Assembly (NCBI GenBank): GCA_950022655.1
Contig: OX465584.1
Coordinates: 27,687,469-27,751,468 of the forward strand
Origin: Alentia gelatinosa
Lineage: Eukaryota; Annelida; Polychaeta; Phyllodocida; Polynoidae
Reading direction: 5' to 3'
DNA: 64,000 nucleotides
Below are positions 26,349-40,600 of this stretch, piece by piece. The position numbers and the translations under genes are program-made. Within the stretch, counting starts at the first letter, position 1. Each line of letters starts with the position of its first letter. The notes below the pieces were generated by a model. It was not told the DNA's origin. It searched no databases and saw nothing but the letters and a program-made list of their open reading frames with translations.

Positions 26349-29300
26349 TTTGTGGAGTAGTCAGCAGGGTGTTTCCCTGGCAATGCGAGTGTCGGGTGTT
26401 CGAACCCAGCAATAGGCAGCCCATAATTTCATTTTTCAATATTCTCCTCTTAACTCGGACTCGACGAAGTCGCTAAATATATCCATGATATTTATGCAAG
26501 ATAGATAAAAGAAGCAAGAGGAACCAAACTGATTTGTTCCTGCTATATTTTGAGCGTACCAATCTCTGATCACTTTAAAGTTTGCTTATTATGGATGGAT
26601 AGCAAACCATTCCTGTTGAGGAAGCATTTGTTTCACACCGTCTCCACCAGGTGGCAAGCCTGTACCATGACTTGACCAGTCTCTCCTCACTGGTAGGGTT
26701 CCCTACACAGCATGTTGCAGGGCTTGCCCTGTAGAGGAATCATGTGCATCTTGTCCTGTATAACAAATTCAGAATACTCTCATCAGCAATGTTTAGCAAG
26801 ACACATACTGATATTACCAATGATCTACCAATGACAAAGGTTTGGAGGGTTTCAATGTGATTTTTCTTGAGAAATCCTACATTGAAAAACGTCCCTGTGA
26901 ACTAAATGCTTTTTCATAGAGGTAAATTAATTGCTCTTGAATGCTATTCCAGTGAGGGATTATGATATCAGTATATGGTAGTATTGTGGAGCAGCTTATA
27001 GGACTATTTCTTGGATTCTAAAAAAGCATAATTGAGACTTTTGTCATGGACTTCATAGGGCTCTATGTTCAACTGAGGCCATTGTTTTAAAATGATACAA
27101 ACATGATCAATTATACATAATTATCATATTTGACCTGAACTTCACCAAGGACAATGCCATAAATCGTAAATAAACTGGGGGAGAAGGTCTTCTAGAGATA
27201 AGTGAAAATATGCATGTCAAATATATCCATGATACTTATTACCTACTATATCTAAAAAACTACGATTCTGGTAGTATCTGCTTGGACTTCTGCCCGCACA
27301 TAAGGACAGAGTGAACCAGACTTAGGCTTGGAGAGTGAGGGGCCACGAGAGTTAGAATCTCGTGGAGAAAAATATTAGAATCTGTTCTTCTTTTTTTGTA
27401 GATCTATTTGCAGAAATATCTTTTCTCTTATGATTTATTTCGAGCCATGCCAAAATCGATGTTTAGTAGTGTAGTTTTCTTATCTACTTTTCAGGTGAGA
27501 GATCTCAACTTTCGCTGGTCGCCCCACTTTCAAAACTTCGCTGATTCCCTCCAACCAGCAACAGCCTAAGTATTTGACCCTATTAGAGCATCTGACTTTG
27601 TGGAGTAGTCAGCAGGGTGTTTCCCTGGCAATGCGAGTGTCGGGTGTTCGAACCCAGCAATAGGCAGCCCATAATTTCATTTTTCAATATTCTCCTCTTA
27701 ACTCGGACTCGACGAAGTCGCTAGATATATCCATGATATTTATGCAAGATAGATAAAAGAAGCAAAAGGAACCAAACTGATTTGTTCCTGCTATATTTTG
27801 AGCGTACCAATCTCTGATCACTTTAAAGTTTGCTTATTATGGATGGATAGCAAACCATTCCTGTTGAGGAAGCATTTGTTTCACACCGTCTCCACCAGGT
27901 GGCAAGCCTGTACCATGACTTGACCAGTCTCTCCTCACTGGTAGGGTTCCCTACACAGCATGTTGCAGGGCTTGCCCTGTAGAGGAATCATGTGCATCTT
28001 GTCCTGTATAACAAATTCAGAATACTCTCATCAGCAATGTTTAGCAAGACACATACTGATATTACCAATGATCTACCAATGACAAAGGTTTGGAGGGTTT
28101 CAATGTGATTTTTCTTGAGAAATCCTACATTGAAAAACGTCCCTGTGAACTAAATGCTTTTTCATAGAGGTAAATTAATTGCTCTTGAATGCTATTCCAG
28201 TGAGGGATTATGATATCAGTATATGGTAGTATTGTGGAGCAGCTTATAGGACTATTTCTTGGATTCTAAAAAAGCATAATTGAGACTTTTGTCATGGACT
28301 TCATAGGGCTCTATGTTCAACCGAGGCCATTGTTTTAAAATGATACAAACATGATCAATTATACATAATTATCATATTTGACCTGAACTTCACCAAGGAC
28401 AATGCCATAAATCGTAAATAAACTGGGGGAGAAGGTCTTCTAGAGATAAGTGAAAATATGCATGTCAAATATATCCATGATACTTATTACCTACTATATC
28501 TAAAAAACTACGATTCTGGTAGTATCTGCTTGGACTTCTGCCCGCACATAAGGAGAGAGTGAACCAGACTTAGGCTTGGAGAGTGAGGGGCCACGAGAGT
28601 TAGAATCTCGTGGAGGAAAATATTAGAATCTGTTCTTCTTTTTTTGTAGATCTATTTGCAGAAATATCTTTTCTCTTATGATTTATTTCGAGCCATGCCA
28701 AAATCGATGTTTAGTAGTGTAGTTTTCTTATCTACTTTTCAGGTGAGAGATCTCAACTTTCGCTGGTCGCCCCACTTTCAAAACTCCGCTGATTCCCTCC
28801 AACCAGCAACAGCCTAAGTATTTGACCCTATTAGAGCATCTGACTTTGTGGAGTAGTCAGCAGGGTGTTTCCCTGGCAATGCGAGTGTCGGGTGTTCGAA
28901 CCCAGCAATAGGCAGCCCATAATTTCATTTTTCAATATTCTCCTCTTAACTCGGACTCGACGAAGTCGCTAAATATATCCATGATATTTATGCAAGATAG
29001 ATAAAAGAAGCAAGAGGAACCAAACTGATTTGTTCCTGCTATATTTTGAGCGTACCAATCTCTGATCACTTTAAAGTTTGCTTATTATGGATGGATAGCA
29101 AACCATTCCTGTTGAGGAAGCATTTGTTTCACACCGTCTCCACCAGGTGGCAAGCCTGTACCATGACTTGACCAGTCTCTCCTCACTGGTAGGGTTCCCT
29201 ACACAGCATGTTGCAGGGCTTGCCCTGTAGAGGAATCATGTGCATCTTGTCCTGTATAACAAATTCAGAATACTCTCATCAGCAATGTTTAGCAAGACAC

Positions 29301-31627
29301 ATACTGATATTACCAATGATCTACCAATGACAAAGGTTTGGAGGGTTTCAATGTGATTTTTCTTGAGAAATCCTACATTGAAAAACGTCCCTGTGAACTA
29401 AATGCTTTTTCATAGAGGTAAATTAATTGCTCTTGAATGCTATTCCAGTGAGGGATTATGATATCAGTATATGGTAGTATTGTGGAGCAGCTTATAGGAC
29501 TATTTCTTGGATTCTAAAAAAGCATAATTGAGACTTTTGTCATGGACTTCATAGGGCTCTATGTTCAACTGAGGCCATTGTTTTAAAATGATACAAACAT
29601 GATCAATTATACATAATTATCATATTTGACCTGAACTTCACCAAGGACAATGCCATAAATCGTAAATAAACTGGGGGAGAAGGTCTTCTAGAGATAAGTG
29701 AAAATATGCATGTCAAATATATCCATGATACTTATTACCTACTATATCTAAAAAACTACGATTCTGGTAGTATCTGCTTGGACTTCTGCCCGCACATAAG
29801 GACAGAGTGAACCAGACTTAGGCTTGGAGAGTGAGGGGCCACGAGAGTTAGAATCTCGTGGAGAAAAATATTAGAATCTGTTCTTCTTTTTTTGTAGATC
29901 TATTTGCAGAAATATCTTTTCTCTTATGATTTATTTCGAGCCATGCCAAAATCGATGTTTAGTAGTGTAGTTTTCTTATCTACTTTTCAGGTGAGAGATC
30001 TCAACTTTCGCTGGTCGCCCCACTTTCAAAACTTCGCTGATTCCCTCCAACCAGCAACAGCCTAAGTATTTGACCCTATTAGAGCATCTGACTTTGTGGA
30101 GTAGTCAGCAGGGTGTTTCCCTGGCAATGCGAGTGTCGGGTGTTCGAACCCAGCAATAGGCAGCCCATAATTTCATTTTTCAATATTCTCCTCTTAACTC
30201 GGACTCGACGAAGTCGCTAGATATATCCATGATATTTATGCAAGATAGATAAAAGAAGCAAAAGGAACCAAACTGATTTGTTCCTGCTATATTTTGAGCG
30301 TACCAATCTCTGATCACTTTAAAGTTTGCTTATTATGGATGGATAGCAAACCATTCCTGTTGAGGAAGCATTTGTTTCACACCGTCTCCACCAGGTGGCA
30401 AGCCTGTACCATGACTTGACCAGTCTCTCCTCACTGGTAGGGTTCCCTACACAGCATGTTGCAGGGCTTGCCCTGTAGAGGAATCATGTGCATCTTGTCC
30501 TGTAAAACAAATTCATGATATTTATGCAAGATAGATAAAAGAAGCAAAAGGAACCAAACTGATTTGTTCCTGCTATATTTTGAGCGTACCAATCTCTGAT
30601 CACTTTAAAGTTTGCTTATAATGGATGGATAGCAAACCATTCCTGTTGAGGAAGCATAATTTGTTTCACACCGTCTCCACCAGGTGGCAAGCCTGTACCA
30701 TGACTTGACCAGTCTCTCCTCACTGGTAGGGTTCCCTACACAGCATGTTGCAGGGCTTGCCCTGTAGAGGAATCATGTGCATCTTGTCCTGTAAAACAAA
30801 TTCAGAATACTCTCATCAGCAATGTTTAGCAAGACACATACTGATTTTACATTATCTACCAATGACAAAGGGTTGGAGGGTTTCAATGTGATTTTTCTTG
30901 AGAAATCCTACATTGTAAAACGTCCCTGTGAACTAAATGCTTTTTCATAGAGGTAAATTAATTGCTCTTGAATGCTATTCCAGTGAGGGATTATGATATC
31001 AGTATATGGTAGTATTGTGGAGCAGCTTATAGGACTATTTCTTGGATTCTAAAAAAGCATAATTGAGACTTTTGTCATGGACTTCATAGGGCTCTATGTT
31101 CAACCGAGGCCATTGTTTTAAAATGATACAAACATGATCAATTATACATAATTATCATATTTGACCTGAACTTCACCAAGGACAATGCCATAAATCGTAA
31201 ATAAACTGGGGGAGAAGGTCTTCTAGAGATAAGTGAAAATATGCATGTCAAATATATCCATGATACTTATTACCTACTATATCTAAAAAACTACGATTCT
31301 GGTAGTATCTGCTTGGACTTCTGCCCGCACATAAGGAGAGAGTGAACCAGACTTAGGCTTGGAGAGTGAGGGGCCACGAGAGTTAGAATCTCGTGGAGGA
31401 AAATATTAGAATCTGTTCTTCTTTTTTTGTAGATCTATTTGCAGAAATATCTTTTCTCTTATGATTTATTTCGAGCCATGCCAAAATCGATGTTTAGTAG
31501 TGTAGTTTTCTTATCTACTTTTCAGGTGAGAGATCTCAACTTTCGCTGGTCGCCCCACTTTCAAAACTCCGCTGATTCCCTCCAACCAGCAACAGCCTAA
31601 GTATTTGACCCTATTAGAGCATCTGAC
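26349..31627. repeat. satellite block with 2,783 bp two-monomer repeat
   Basis: Four monomer intervals (1248, 1248, 1248, 1535). The last two form the same 1,248 + 1,535 bp pair seen at 13,522-16,304 and 23,566-26,348. Alternating monomers carry AGCAAGAGG or AGCAAAAGG, and GTCGCTAAAT or GTCGCTAGAT, which marks the two-monomer period. Confidence 0.85.
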
Positions 31628-34600
31628 TTTGTGGAGTAGTCAGCAGGGTGTTTCCCTGGCAATGCGAGTGTCGGGTGTTCGAACCCAGCAATAGGCAGCC
31701 CATAATTTCATTTTTCAATATTCTCCTCTTAACTCGGACTCGACGAAGTCGCCTTGGACTCGACGAAGTCGCTAAATATATCCATGATATTTATGCAAGA
31801 TAGATAAAAGAAGCAAAAGGAACCAAACTGATTTGTTCCTGCTATAATTTGAGCGTACCAATCTCTGATCACTTTAAAGTTTGCTTATAATGGATGGATA
31901 GCAAACCATTCCTGTTGAGGAAGCATTTGTTTCACACCGTCTCCACCAGGTGGCAAGCCTGTACCATGACTTGACCAGTCTCTCCTCACTGGTAGGGTTC
32001 CCTACACAGCATGTTGCAGGGCTTGCCCTGTAGAGGAATCATGTGCATCTTGTCCTGTATAACAAATTCAGAATACTCTCATCAGCAATGTTTAGCAAGA
32101 CACATACTGATATTACCAATGATCTACCAATGACAAAGCGTTGGAGGGTTTCAATGTGATTTTTCTTGAGAAATCCTACATTGTAAAACGTCCCTGTGAA
32201 CTAAATGCTTTTTCTTAAAGGTAAATTAATTGCTCTTGAATGCTATTCTAGTGAGGGATTATGATATCAGTATATGGTAGTATTTGGGAGCAGCTTATAG
32301 GACTATTTCCTGGATTCTAAAAAAGCATAATTGAGACTTTTGTCATGGACTTCATAGTGCTCTATGTTCAACTGAGACCATTGTTTTAAAATGATACAAA
32401 CATGATCAATTATACATAATTATCATATTTGACCTGAACTTCACCAAGGACAATGCCATAAATCGTAAATAAACTGGGGGAGAGGGTCTTCTAGAGATAA
32501 GTGAAAATATGCATGTCAAATATATCCATGATACTTATTACCTACTATATCTAAAAACCTACGATTCTGGTAGTATCTGCTTGGACTTCTGCCCGCACAT
32601 AAGGACAGAGTGAACCAGACTTAGGCTTGGAGAGTGAGGGGCCACGAGAGTGAGAATCTCGTGGAGGAAAATATTAGAATCTGTTCTTCTTTTTTGTAGA
32701 TCTATTTGCAGAAATATCTTTTCTCTTATGATGTATTTCGAGCCATGCCGAAATCGATGTTTAGTAGTGTAGTTTTCTTATCTACTTTTCTCGTGAGAGA
32801 TCTCAACTTTTGCTGGTCGCCCCACTTTCAAAACTCCGCTGATTCCCTCCACCCAGCAACAGCCTAAGTATTTGACCCTATTAGAGCATCTGACTTTGTG
32901 GAGTAGTGGGCAGGGTGTTTCCCTGGCAATGCGAGTATCGGGTGTTCGAACCCAGCAACAGGCAGCCCATGATTTCATTTTTCAATATTCTCCTTTTAAC
33001 TCGGACTCGACGAAGTCGCTAAATATATCCATGATATTTATGCAAGATAGATAAAAGAAGCAAAAGGAACCAAACTGATTTGTTCCTGCTATATTTTGAG
33101 CGTACCAATCTCTGATCACTTTAAAGTTTGCTTATAATGGGTGGATAGCAAACCATTCCTGTTGAGGAAGCATTTGTTTCACACCGTCTGCACCAGGTGG
33201 CAAGCCTGTACCATGACTTGACCAGTCTCTCCTCACTGGTAGGGTTCCCTACACAGCATGTTGCAGGGCTTGCCCTGTAGAGGAATCATGTGCATCTTGT
33301 CCTGTATAACAAATTCAGAATACTCTCATCAGCAATGTTTAGCAAGACACATACTGATATTACCAATGATCTACCAATGACAAAGGGTTGGAGGGTTTCA
33401 ATGTGATTTTTCTTGAGAAATCCTACATTGTAAAACGTCCCTGTGAACTAAATGCTTTTTCTTAGAGGTAAATTAATTGCTCTTGAATGCTATTCTAATG
33501 AGGGATTATGATATCAGTATATGGTAGTATTTGGGAGCAGCTTATAGGACTATTTCTTGGATTCTAAAAAAGCATAATTGAGACTTTTGTCATGGACCTC
33601 ATAGGGCTCTATGTTCAACTGAGGCCATTGTTTTAAAATGATACAAACATGATCAATTATACATAATTATCATATTTGACCTGAACTTCACCAAGGACAA
33701 TGCCATAAATCGTAAATAAACTGGGGGAGAGGGTCTTCTAGAGATAAGTGAAAATATGCATGTCAAATATATCCATGATACTTATTACCTACTATATCTA
33801 AAAACCTACGATTCTGGTAGTATCTGCTTGGACTTCTGCCCGCACATAAGGACAGAGTGAACCAGACTTAGGCTTGGAGAGTGAGGGGTCACGAGAGTGA
33901 GAATCTCGTGGAGGAAAATATTAGAATCTGTTCTTCTTTTTTGTAGATCTATTTGCAGAAATATCTTTTCTCTCATGATTTATTTCGAGCCATGCCGAAA
34001 TCGATGTTTAGTAGTGTGGTTTTCTTATCTACTTTTCCCGTGAGAGATCTCAACTTTCGCTGATCGCCCCACTTTCAAAACTCCGCTGAGTCCCTCCACC
34101 CGGCAACAGCCTAAGTATTTGACCCTATTAGAGCATCTGACTTTGTGGAGTAGTCGGCAGGGTGTTTCCCTGCCAATGCAAGTGTCGGGTGTTCAAACCC
34201 AGCAATAGGCAGCCCATAATTTCATTTTTCAATATTCTCCTCTTAACTCGGACTCGACGAAGTCGCTAAAAATATCCATGACATTTATGCAAGATAGATA
34301 AAAGAAGCAAAAGGAACCAAACTGATTTGTTCCTGCTATATTTTGAGCGTACCAATCTCTGGTCACTTTAAAGTTTGCTTATAATGGATGGATAGCAAAC
34401 TATTCCTGTTGAGGAAGCATAATTTGTTTCACACCGTCTCCACCAGGTGGCAAGCCTGTACCATGATTTGCCCAGTCTCTCCTCACTGGTAGGGTTCCCT
34501 ACACAGCATGTTGCAGGGCTTGCCCTGTAGAGGAATCATGTGCATCTTGTCCTGTATAACAAATTCAGAATACTCTCATCAGCAATGTTTAGCAAGACAC

Positions 34601-37600
34601 ATACTGATATTACCAATGATCTACCAATGACAAAGGTTTGGAGGGTTTCAATGTGATTTTTCTTGAGAAATCCTACATTGAAAAACGTCCCTGTGAACTA
34701 AATGCTTTTTCATAGAGGTAAATTAATTGCTCTTGAATGCTATTCCAGTGAGGGATTATGATATCAGTATATGGTAGTATTGTGGTGCAGCTTATAGGAC
34801 TATTTCTTGGATTCTAAAAAAGCATAATTGAGACTTTTGTCATGGACTTCATAGGGCTCTTTGTTCAACTGAGGCCATTGTTTTAAAATGATACAAACAT
34901 GATCAATTATACATAATTATCATATTTGACCTGAACTTCACCAAGGACAATGCCATTAATCGTAAATAAACTGGGAGAGAGGGTCTTCTAGAGATAAGTG
35001 AAAATATTCATGTCAAATATATCCATGATACTTATTACCTACTATATCTAAAAAACTACGATTCTGGTAGTATCTGCTTGGACTTCTGCCCGCACATAAG
35101 GACAGAGTGAACCAGACTTAGGCTTGGAGAGTGAGGGGCCACGAGAGTGAGAATCTCGTGGAGGAAAATATTAGAATCTGTTCTTCTTTTTTGTAGATCT
35201 ATTTGCAGAAATATCTTTTCTCTTATGATTTATTTCGAGCCATGCCGAAATCGATGTTTAGTAGTGTAGTTTTCTTATCTACTTTTCTCGTGAGAGATCT
35301 CAACTTTCGCTGGTCGCCCCACTTTCAAAACTCCGCTGAATCCCTCCACCAAGAAACAGCCTAAGTATTTGACCCTATTAAAGCATCTGACTTTGTGGAG
35401 TAGTCGTCAGGGTGTTTCCCTGGCAATGCAAGTGTTGGGTGTTCAAACCCAGCAACAGGCAGCCCATAATTTCATTTTTCAATATTCTCCTCTTAACTCG
35501 GACTCGACGAAGTCGCTAAAAATATCCATGATATTTATGCAAGATAGATAAAAGAAGCAAAAGGAACCAAACTGATTTGTTCCTGCTATAATTTGAGCGT
35601 ACCAATCTCTGATCACTTTAAAGTTTGCTTATAATGGATGGATAGCAAACCATTCCTGTTGAGGAAGCATAATTTGTTTCACGACGTCTCCACCAAGTGG
35701 CAAGCCTGTACCATGACTTGACCAGTCTCTCCTCACTGGTAGGGTTCCCTACACAGCATGTTGCAGGGCTTGCCCTGTAGAGGAATCATGTGCATCTTTT
35801 CCTGTATAACAAATTCAGAATACTCTCATCAGCAACGTTTAGCAAGACACATACTGATTTTACATTATCTACCAATGACAAAGGGTTGGAGGGTTTCAAT
35901 GTGATTTTTCTTGAGAAATCCTACATTGAAAAACGTCCCCGTGAACTAAATGCTTTTTCATAGAGGTAAATTAATTGCTCTTGAATGCTATTCCAGTGAG
36001 GGATTATGATATCAGTATATGGTAGTATTGTGGAGCAGCTTATAGGACTAGTTCTTGGATTCTCAAAAAGCATAATTGAGACTTTTGTCATGGACTTCAT
36101 AGGGCTCTTTGTTCAACTGAGGCCATTGTTTTAAAATGATACAAACATGATCAATTATACATAATTATCATATTTGACCTGAACTTCACCAAGGACAATG
36201 CCATAAATCGTAAATAAACTGGGGGAGAGGGTCTTCTAGAGATAAGTGAAAATATGCATGTCAATTATATCCATGATACTTATTACCTACTATATCTAAA
36301 AACCTACGATTCTGGTAGTATCTGCTTGGACTTCTGCCCGCACATAAGGACAGAGTGAACCAGACTTAGGCTTGGAGAGTGAGGGGTCACGAGAGTGAGA
36401 ATCTCGTGGAGGAAAATATTAGAATCTGTTCTTCTTTTTTGTAGATCTATTTGCAGAAATATCTTTTCTCTCATGATTTATTTCGAGCCATGCAGAAATC
36501 GATGTTTAGTAGTGTAGTTTTCTTATCTACTTTTCTCGTGAGAGATCTCAACTTTCGCTGATCGCCCCACTTTCAAAACTCCGCTGAGTCCCTCCACCCG
36601 GCAACAGCCTAAGTATTTGACCCTATTAGAGCATCTGACTTTGTGGAGTAGTCGGCAGGGTGTTTCCCTGGCAATGCAAGTGTCGGGTGTTCAAACCCAG
36701 CAATAGGCAGCCCATAATTTCATTTTTCAATATTCTCCTATTAACTCGGACTCGACGAAGTCGCTAAAAATATCCATGATATTTATGCAAGATAGATAAA
36801 AGAAGCAAAAGGAACCAAACTGATTTGTTCCTGCTATATTTTGAGCGTACCAATCTCTGGTCACTTTAAAGTTTGCTTATAATGGATGGATAGCAAACCA
36901 TTCCTGTTGAGGAAGCATTTGTTTCACACCGTCTCCACCAGGTGGCAAGCCTGTACCATGACTTGACCAGTCTCTCCTCACTGGTAGGGTTCCCTACACA
37001 GCATGTTGCAGGGCTTGCCCTGTAGAGGAATCATGTGCATCTTGTCCTGTATAACAAATTCAGAATACTCTCATCAGCAATGTTTAGCAAGACACATACT
37101 GATATTACCAATGATCTACCAATGACAAAGGGTTGGAGGGTTTCAATGTGATTTTTCTTGAGAAATCCTACATTGTAAAACGTCCCTGTGAACTAAATGC
37201 TTTTTCTTAGAGGTAAATTAATTGCTCCTGAATGCTATTCTAGTGAGGGATTATGATATCAGTATATGGTAGTATTTGGGAGCAGCTTATAGGACTATTT
37301 CTTGGATTCTAAAAAAGCATAATTGAGACTTTTGTCATGGACTTCATAGTGCTCTATGTTCAACTGAGGCCATTGTTTTAAAATGATACAAACATGATCA
37401 ATTATACATAATTATCATATTTGACCTGAACTTCACCAAGGACAATGCCATAAATCGTAAATAAACTGGGGGAGAGGGTCTTCTAGAGATAAGTGAAAAT
37501 ATGCATGTCAAATATATCCATGATACTTATTACCTACTATATCTAAAAACCTACGATTCTGGTAGTATCTGCTTGGACTTCTGCCCGCACATAAGGACAG

Positions 37601-40600
37601 AGTGAACCAGACTTAGGCTTGGAGAGTGAGGGGTCACGAGAGTGAGAATCTCGTGGAGGAAAATATTAGAATCTGTTCTTCTTTTTTGTAGATCTATTTG
37701 CAGAAATATCTTTTCTCTTATGATTTATTTCGAGCCATGCCGAAATCGATGTTTAGTAGTGTAGTTTTCTTATCTACTTTTCTCGTGAGAGATCTCAACT
37801 TTCGCTGATCGCCCCACTTTCAAAACTCCGCTGAGTCCCTCCACCCGGCAACAGCCTAAGTATTTGACCCTATTAGAGCATCTGACTTTGTGGAGTAGTC
37901 GGCAGGGTGTTTCCCTGGCAATGCAAGTGTCGGGTGTTCAAACCCAGCAATAGGCAGCCCATAATTTCATTTTTCAATATTCTCCTCTTAACTCGGACTC
38001 GACGAAGTCGCTAAAAATATCCATGATATTTATGCAAGATAGATAAAATAAGCAAAAGAAACCAAACTAATTTGTTCCTGCTATATTTTGAGCGTACCAA
38101 TCTCTGGTCACTTTAAAGTTTGCTTATAATGGATGGATAGCAAACCATTCCTGTTGAGGAAGCATAATTTGTTTCAAACTGTCTCCACCAGGTGGCAAGC
38201 CTGTACCATGACTTGACCAGTCTCTCCTCACTGGTAGGGTTCCCTACACAGCATGTTGCAGGGCTTGCCCTGTAGAGGAATCATGTGCATCTTGTCCTGT
38301 ATAACAAATTCAGAATACTCTCATCAGCAATGTTTAGCAAGACACATACTGATATTACCAATGATCTACCAATGACAAAGGTTTGGAGGGTTTCAATGTG
38401 ATTTTTCTTGAGAAATCCTACATTGTAAAACGTCCCTGTGAACTAAATGCTTTTTCATAGAGGTAAATTAATTGCTCTTGAATGCTATTCCAGTGAGGGA
38501 TTATGATATCAGTATATGGTAGTATTGTGGAGCAGCTTATAGGACTAGTTCTTGGATTCTAAAAAAGCATAATTGAGACTTTTGTCATGGACTTCATAGG
38601 GCTCTATGTTCAACTGAGGCCATTGTTTTAAAATGATACAAACATGATCAATTATACATAATCATCATATTTGACCTGAACTTCACCAAGGACAATGCCA
38701 TAAATCGTAAATAAATTGGGGGAGAAGGTCTTCTAGAGATAAGTGAAAATATGCATGTCAAATATATCCATGATACTTATTACCTACTATATCTAAAAAA
38801 CTACGATTCTGGTAGTATCTGCTTGGACTTCTGCCCACACATAAGGACAGAGTGAACCAGACTTAGGCTTGGAGAGTGATGGGCCACGAGAGTGAGAATC
38901 TCGTGGAGGAAAATATTAGAATCTGTTCTTCTTTTTTGTCGATCTATTTGCAGAAATATCTTTTCTCTTATGATGTATTTCGAGCCATGCCGAAATCGAT
39001 GTTTAGTAGTGTAGTTTTCTTATCTACTTTTCTCGTGAGATCTCTCAACTTTCGCTGGTCGCCCCACTTTCAAAACTCCGCTGATTCCCTCCACCCAGCA
39101 ACAGCCTAAGTATTTGACCCTATTAGAGCATCTGACTTTGTGGAGTAGTCGGCAGGGTGTTTCCCTGGCAATGCGAGTATCGGGTGTTTGAACCCAGCAA
39201 CAGGCAGCCCATAATTTCATTTTTCAATATTCTCCTCTTAACTCGGACTCGACGAAGTCGCTAAATATATCCATGATATTTATGCAAGATAGATAAAAGA
39301 AGCAAAAGGAACCAAACTGATTTGTTCCTGCTATAATTTGAGCGTACCAATCTCTGATCACTTTAAAGTTTGCTTATAATGGATGGATAGCAAACCATTC
39401 CTGTTGAGGAAGCATAATTTGTTTCACACCGTCTCCACCAGGTGGCAAGCCTGTACCATGACTTGACCAGTCTCTCCTCACTGGTAGGGTTCCCTACACA
39501 GCATGTTGCAGGGCTTGCCCTGTAGAGGAATCATGTGCATCTTGTCCTGTAAAACAAATTCAGAATACTCTCATCAGCAATGTTTAGCAAGACACATACT
39601 GATATTACCAATGATCTACCAATGACAAAGGGTTGGAGGGTTTCAATGTGATTTTTCTTGAGAAATCCTACATTGAAAAATGTCCCTGTGAACTAAATGC
39701 TTTTTCATAGAGGTAAATTAATTGCTCTTGAATGCTATTCCAGTGAGGGATTATGATATCAGTATATGGTAGTATTGTGGTGCAGCTTATAGGACTAGTT
39801 CTTGGATTCTAAAAAAGCATAATTGAGACTTTTGTCATGGACTTCATAGGGCTCTATGTTCAACTGAGGCCATTGTTTTAAAATGATACAAACATGATCA
39901 ATTATACATAATTATCATATTTGACCTGAACTTCACCAAGGACAATGCCATAAATCGTAAATAAACTGGGGGAGAAAGTCTTCTAGAGATTAGTGAAAAT
40001 ATGCATGTCAAATATATCCATGATACTTATTACCTACTATATCTAAAAAACTACGATTCTGGTAGTATCTGCTTGGACTTCTGCCCGCACATAAGGACAG
40101 AGTGAACCAGACTTAGGCTTGGAGAGTGAGGGGCCACGAGAGTGAGAATCTTGTGGAGGAAAATATTAGAATCTGTTCTTCTATTTTGTAGATCTATTTG
40201 AAGAAATATATTTTCTCTTATGATGTATTTCGAGCCATGCCGAAATCGATGTTTAGTAGTGTTGTTTTCTTATCTACTTTTCTCGTGAGAGATCTCAACT
40301 TTCGCTGGTCGCCCCACTTTCAAAACTCCGCTGATTCCCTCCACCCAGCAACAGCCTAAGTATTTGACCCTATTAGTGCATCTGACTTTGTGGAGTAGTC
40401 GGCAGGGTGTTTCCCTGGCAATGCGAGTATCGGGTGTTCGAACCCAGCAACAGGCAGCCCATAATTTCATTTTTCAATATTCTCCTTTTAACTCGGACTC
40501 GACGAAGTCGCTAAATATATCCATGATATTTATGCAAGATAGATAAAAGAAGCAAAAGGAACCAAACTGATTTGTTCCTGCTATATTTTGAGCGTACCAA

